From UBA1479 sp040221095 (lineage in GTDB: Bacteria > Pseudomonadota > Alphaproteobacteria > Rhodospirillales > Casp-alpha2): DNA of 64,000 bases. The notes beneath the pieces are model-generated. The model worked only from the letters and a program-made list of their open reading frames with translations, was not told the origin of the DNA and did not search any database. Position 1 is the stretch's first letter; each line of letters opens with the position of its first letter. The stretch lies in the NCBI GenBank assembly GCA_040221095.1, contig JAVJVP010000008.1, positions 248,001 through 312,000 of the forward strand, written 5' to 3'. Positions 60,089 through 64,000 of the stretch are shown piece after piece. A program made the translations under genes and the position numbers.

Positions 60089-61357
60089 TCAGAGTTTAAC
60101 GGTCATCCCGTCGGCCAGCGACTGCCGGTAGGCGCCGAATGCCGGGACCGCCCCCGCCAGCACCCCGGCCACGACGACGGCCCCCAGGATCGCCAGATCG
60201 TGAGCCGTCGGCGCGGAAATTTCCAGGAACAATCCGAAACGGCTGTCGAGCACGGGGCGGAACGCGGCGAGCGCGGCATAGAACAGGCCGAGACCGGCCG
60301 CCGCGCCGGCCGTGGTCAAAACCGCCGCCTCGGACACCAGCAGGGCGAACAGATGCAGCGGGCGGGCGCCGACGGAGCGCAGGATCGCCATTTCCCGCCG
60401 CCGCTCGTTCAACCCGGCCAGCATCATGATCATCATGCCGAGCAGCCCCGCCGCGACCACCGCCACGGAAATGGCCGCCAACGCCGCCTCGGCCGTGCCC
60501 ATGAGGTCCCACAGTTCCTGCAGGGCCACCCCCGGCAGCACAGCCAGCAAGGGTTCAGCCCTGTATTCATTTATGGCCCGTTGCAGGGTGAAGGCGGCGA
60601 ACCGCGATTTCGCGCCGACCAGAACGGCGGTGACGGCGCGGGGCGTCAGGTCCATGCGCCGGACCTGATCGGCGGTCACGCGCATGCCCGGCACCGGGGC
60701 ACCGCTTTTCCAATCGACATGGATCGCCTCGATGGCCTGCAGGCTGACGTGCACCGTGCGGTCCACGGGCGTGCCCGTGCGGGCCAGGATGCCGGCGACG
60801 CGGAAGGGCTTGTCCTTGTGGTTGGAAAAACCCTCCGCCCCCAAGCCATGGGCGACAACCAGGGGGTCGCCCAGCTTGTAGCCCAGGGCCCGCGCCACCT
60901 CGGCGCCCAGAACGGCGTCGAACAGGTCCGTGAACGGCCCGCCGGCGCGGAACGCCAGGGGCTTCTTGCGCGCGTAGCGGTAATGGCGGAAATAGCCGTC
61001 CGTGGTGCCCAGCACGCGGAACCCGCGGTGGGAATCTCCGAGTGACAGGGGCACGGTCCAGGCCACGTCGGGCCGCGCGGCGATTTCCTGATAGCTTTGC
61101 CAGGAAATGTTGTTGGTCGCGTTGCCGATGCGGAATACGGAATACAGCAGCAATTGAACTGAACCGCTGCGCGCGCCGACGATCAGGTCCGTGCCGGAAA
61201 TGGTGGCGGCGAAGCTGGCCTTGGCCTCGGTCCGCAGTTTTTCCACGCCGAGCACCAGCATCACGCTGACGGCCAGCGCCAGCAGGGTCAGCCCCACGGT
61301 CGTCCGGCGGTTCAGCAGGCTTTTGACCGCGAGGCCGAGGATCGGCGCCCCTCTCAT
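60089..61357 (-). CDS. ABC transporter permease (FtsX/MacB-like, Zrg type)
   Basis: A 422-aa permease with an N-terminal helix (about 17-37), a large periplasmic domain (about 45-280) and three C-terminal helices (about 285-310, 335-365, 385-410), the FtsX/MacB/LolC layout. It works with the ATPase encoded upstream; their genes overlap by ATGA at 61354-61357. In the Vibrio ZrgABCDE zinc system a similar permease-ATPase pair accompanies the DUF2796 periplasmic protein, so the likely role is zinc uptake. Confidence 0.87.
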   Translation of the reverse strand: MRGAPILGLAVKSLLNRRTTVGLTLLALAVSVMLVLGVEKLRTEAKASFAATISGTDLIVGARSGSVQLLLYSVFRIGNATNNISWQSYQEIAARPDVAWTVPLSLGDSHRGFRVLGTTDGYFRHYRYARKKPLAFRAGGPFTDLFDAVLGAEVARALGYKLGDPLVVAHGLGAEGFSNHKDKPFRVAGILARTGTPVDRTVHVSLQAIEAIHVDWKSGAPVPGMRVTADQVRRMDLTPRAVTAVLVGAKSRFAAFTLQRAINEYRAEPLLAVLPGVALQELWDLMGTAEAALAAISVAVVAAGLLGMMIMMLAGLNERRREMAILRSVGARPLHLFALLVSEAAVLTTAGAAAGLGLFYAALAAFRPVLDSRFGLFLEISAPTAHDLAILGAVVVAGVLAGAVPAFGAYRQSLADGMTVKL

Positions 61358-62073
61358 GCCGCCCGGCCCTCCGCATCCGCCGCCCGGTTGATGTCGGCCA
61401 GCGCCACCACCCGGTCGAACCCGGCGTCGAGGCGCCGGTCGTGGCTGACGAACAGCACCGTGGCGCCGCTCTGTCCGGCCTCCTGGAACAGCAGATCGAG
61501 AAAGGCCGCCTGGGCGTCGGCGTCGAGAGCCGAGGTCGGCTCGTCGGCGATGATGACCGGCGGCGCGCCGATCAGGGCGCGGGCGGCGGCGACGCGCTGC
61601 TGCTGGCCGGTGCTCAGTTCGGCGACGGCGCGGCCGGCGGCGGCGGCCTCGCCCAGGCCCATATGGGTCAGCAGACGCAGCGCCTCGCCCTCGGCCCCGC
61701 CCGGGGCGGCGGCGGCGCGGGCGCGGCGGACGGGCGAGAACCGGCAGGGCAAAAGCACGTTTTCCGTCAGCGACAGGAACGGCAGCAGATTGAACATCTG
61801 AAAGATGAAGCCGATGCGATCGGCGCGGATGGCGTCACGGCGGGGGCCGGGAACGCGGGCCAGATCCTCGCCCGCGATTTCCACCGTCCCTTCCTGGGGC
61901 AGGCAAATGCCGGCCAGCAGGTTCAGAAGCGTCGTCTTGCCGCTGCCGCTGGGACCGTGGACGAACAGCCGCTCGCCGGGCCGGGCCGCGAATTCCGCGA
62001 TGTCCAGGACCAGCGGCGCCCCGGCGCGCCAGCGGAAGCGGACGCCGGACAGGCGGATCGCGTTGCCGTTCAT
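61354..62073 (-). CDS. ABC transporter ATP-binding protein (LolD/MacB-like)
   Basis: A 239-aa ATPase. Walker A is HGPSGSGKTTLLNLLAG (about 38-46), Q-loop FIFQMFNLLPFLS, signature AELSTGQQQRVAAARAL and Walker B PVIIADEPTSALD, with the H-loop in LFVSHDRRLD. It energises the neighbouring FtsX-like permease. ATG 62073 is preferred; the longer start at 62100 adds only residues of no known role. It follows the DUF2796 gene by 31 bases. Confidence 0.9.
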   Translation of the reverse strand: MNGNAIRLSGVRFRWRAGAPLVLDIAEFAARPGERLFVHGPSGSGKTTLLNLLAGICLPQEGTVEIAGEDLARVPGPRRDAIRADRIGFIFQMFNLLPFLSLTENVLLPCRFSPVRRARAAAAPGGAEGEALRLLTHMGLGEAAAAGRAVAELSTGQQQRVAAARALIGAPPVIIADEPTSALDADAQAAFLDLLFQEAGQSGATVLFVSHDRRLDAGFDRVVALADINRAADAEGRAA

Positions 62074-62104
62074 GTTTCCGCCGCCCTCCCAATGGATCAA
62101 CCGC

Positions 62105-62734
62105 CTAGAAGGTCAGGCGCGGGCGCTCCGCTGTCAACTCCTGGGCTCCCTGCCCCTTCGCCGTGATGGTCCGCGCCTCAAGCTCGCGGGCCGCCGGGAA
62201 GGCGGTGAAATAGCCCAGGTCGACATGGCTCAGCGCCGCCGGATCGGCGCAGCGGAAATGATAATGGGCGCGGAATTCCGCATGGGATTCGGCCTTATGG
62301 CCATGTCCCTTCTCATGACCGTGCCCCTTTTCATGCTCATGTCCCTTTTCATGGCCATGCGCTTCGTCCAGCAGGGCGGAATGAATCTCCGCCTCCTCCA
62401 ACCGGCAACCGGCCTTGGGCGGAAAGCGGAACAGGGCCACCCCGTCCTTGAGACGCGCCGCGGCGGCGGCCAGGGCGGCGCGGTCGGCCTCCGTTTCCGC
62501 CGCATGCTCGAACCCGACGATGTCGGCCCCCGGCGCCGTGATCTCGATCTCGACCACGGTGCCCTCCACGGCCAGGCTCAACTGCCCGACACCGTGTTCA
62601 TGGGCGCCGTGTCCGCGCTCGGCCGCCGATGCCGGCCCGGCGGCGATCAGCACCCCCGCCACAAGGGCAGCAGTGGCGAAACGGGACTTATGGGATCCGG
62701 CGCGCGGGGCCGGCAACAGGGACATCGGCTTCAT
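62105..62734 (-). CDS. zrgA: DUF2796 (ZrgA-like) periplasmic zinc-binding protein
   Basis: A 209-aa exported protein: signal peptide (about 18-38, PASAAE), then HGAHEHGVGQLSLAVEG, which is the DUF2796 start. A His-rich tract at about 120-155 contains repeated GHEKGH/GHGH units and is a typical zinc-binding loop; the C-terminus holds AHYHFRCAD. Vibrio cholerae ZrgA is a Zur-regulated periplasmic zinc protein of this family. ATG 62734 follows AGAGGAA. A Zur-box-like palindrome lies 41 bases upstream, so the operon should be switched on when zinc is scarce. Confidence 0.88.
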   Translation of the reverse strand: MKPMSLLPAPRAGSHKSRFATAALVAGVLIAAGPASAAERGHGAHEHGVGQLSLAVEGTVVEIEITAPGADIVGFEHAAETEADRAALAAAAARLKDGVALFRFPPKAGCRLEEAEIHSALLDEAHGHEKGHEHEKGHGHEKGHGHKAESHAEFRAHYHFRCADPAALSHVDLGYFTAFPAARELEARTITAKGQGAQELTAERPRLTF

Positions 62735-62774
62735 GGGGGTTCCTCTGGATTTGGCGTAAATGGCGGCAAGTTTT

Positions 62775-62792
62775 GTTATGTTATATCATAAC
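62775..62792. promoter_or_regulatory. Zur-box-like palindrome
   Basis: GTTATG-TTATAT-CATAAC has perfect 6-bp arms and a near-palindromic centre (TTATAT). It resembles the GTTATNNTATAAC-type Zur boxes of alphaproteobacteria and lies 41 bases upstream of the DUF2796 start, in the promoter region between DUF3299 and DUF2796. Occupied by Zn-loaded Zur it would repress the operon. Confidence 0.8.
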
Positions 62793-62869
62793 GTGTCCTG
62801 CCCCGCAATCGCTCTTTGCCCCCTGCATCCGATAATCCGGTCGTGAAAACGGCGGCCGCTCGGCGCCGC

Positions 62870-63544
62870 CTACTTTTCCGTATAGGGCTCGATCCGCGTG
62901 CCCTGGATCGTGTAGCCGGCCTCGACATCGGCGCTGCCGTCGACCAGGCTGAGCGCGCGCTTGGCCCGCTTCACGGTCATCCGCCCGGTGACCCACACGG
63001 GCTCGTACAATTCCTTGGCGGCGTAGGACTGGTTGAGGTGCACCACCACCGTCTGATTGATGGGCGGCGGCGGCACATGGATGCAGGCTCCCACATAGGG
63101 CACCAGCAGGAATTCCTTGACCGAGGTGCCCTCGAATTCCAACGGCAGGACATAGCCGGGCATGCGCACCAGTTGGCCGTCCAGGTCGTGGGCCAGTTCA
63201 CTGTTCCGTGCCGCGACCTCGACCTGCATCTTCTGCACCAGGCCGACCATGCGATCCACGTCGATGCCTTCCTGGCGCAGTTTGAATTCGATCTCCCGCG
63301 CGTCCTCGAACATGGGATGCACTTCGTTGATGATGCCCGCGGCGACCTGGGAGCGGATGGCGGCCAGCATCTCCAACTCCACCTGCTGGTCGATCGGCAG
63401 GTACTGGTAGGGATTGTCGATGGGCGGGCCTTCGGGAATCAGGCCTTCCCAGGTCAGCACCTTGGGTGTTTCCGCCGCCGACAGCGGCGCGGCCACAGTC
63501 AGCAACAGGCACAACGGTAAAATCAGGCGGAACAGGCGCGGCAT
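62870..63544 (-). CDS. DUF3299 domain exported protein
   Basis: A 224-aa protein with a signal peptide (about 5-24, PLSAAE), recognised as DUF3299 from VLTWEGLIPEGPPID, GYVLPLEFEG, EFLLVPYVGACIHVPPPP and NQTVVV. Its Cys/His (GACIHVPPPP) is suited to metal binding. DUF3299 genes travel with ZrgA/ABC zinc uptake genes. Here it is upstream of the Zur-box, so it may have its own promoter or share a wider zinc regulon. ATG 63544 with GAGGG five bases upstream. Confidence 0.88.
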   Translation of the reverse strand: MPRLFRLILPLCLLLTVAAPLSAAETPKVLTWEGLIPEGPPIDNPYQYLPIDQQVELEMLAAIRSQVAAGIINEVHPMFEDAREIEFKLRQEGIDVDRMVGLVQKMQVEVAARNSELAHDLDGQLVRMPGYVLPLEFEGTSVKEFLLVPYVGACIHVPPPPINQTVVVHLNQSYAAKELYEPVWVTGRMTVKRAKRALSLVDGSADVEAGYTIQGTRIEPYTEK

Positions 63545-63631
63545 GGGAACCCTCAAGCTGCGGGATGCTCGCCGCAGCTTAGACCCGCCCCGCCACCACC
63601 GCAATCGGCGTCGGGCAGGGCTTGATGCCGT

Positions 63632-64000
<369 letters not shown>

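Overview
The window is a GC-rich, gene-dense chromosomal segment. Its gene content is typical of an alphaproteobacterium, most likely a marine or aquatic Rhodospirillales-type organism. Pointers are an L-malyl-CoA lyase of the Rhodobacter Mcl1 type, TRAP transporters, aroK-aroB beside xerD, cobS-cobT with a J-domain gene, a small PSD followed by PssA, DUF6614, DUF2889 and RHH_4 proteins. No rRNA, tRNA, prophage, insertion sequence or CRISPR array was found, so this is core plus ordinary accessory chromosome.

Layout. 0-5 kb (minus): DUF6614 protein, PAS-EAL phosphodiesterase, CoA-ester lyase, SelA-like PLP enzyme. 4.9-12 kb (plus): GntR regulator, D-2-hydroxyacid dehydrogenase, a complete TRAP uptake operon (SBP, small and large permease, 68-aa membrane protein) and an amidase. 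This looks like uptake and breakdown of a small organic acid, amino acid or amide. 12-21 kb: orphan hypothetical, RHH protein, xerD, a 694-aa exported protein and a 46-aa membrane peptide on minus; then aroK-aroB, a CNNM/CorC protein, a CBS protein and DUF2889. 21-32 kb: second RHH protein, J-protein, cobS, cobT, a HExxxH protein, phytase-like esterase, Fe-S oxidoreductase, TPR protein, two GNATs. 32-38 kb: rpmB, the bioBAFD operon, an AbrB/Doc addiction module, icd. 39-50 kb: LOG protein, cytochrome c', cytochrome b561, LysM protein, psd-pssA, a PadR-MFP-RND efflux operon. 50-59 kb: two LysR genes, each divergent from a tiny basic-tailed protein followed by structured RNA; SLC13-type transporter; SHMT-like enzyme with a hydroxyacid dehydrogenase; TPR-2OG oxygenase. 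59-64 kb: a zinc-uptake (Zrg-like) operon behind a strong Zur-box-like palindrome, DUF3299, and the end of a histidine kinase gene.

The most interesting observations are: (1) two paralogous modules, LysR / divergent small protein / 3' structured RNA, sharing the decamer ATCTCCCTAC just before a hairpin and an intrinsic terminator; (2) a putative Zur-controlled ZrgA-ABC zinc importer; (3) bioD apparently starting at ATT and xerD at CTG, each behind a well-spaced Shine-Dalgarno sequence; (4) an addiction-module operator that overlaps the end of bioD; (5) an unassigned catabolic cluster of SelA-like enzyme, CoA lyase, hydroxyacid dehydrogenase and TRAP transporter. Start sites were chosen by eye from Shine-Dalgarno spacing; no database search was possible.
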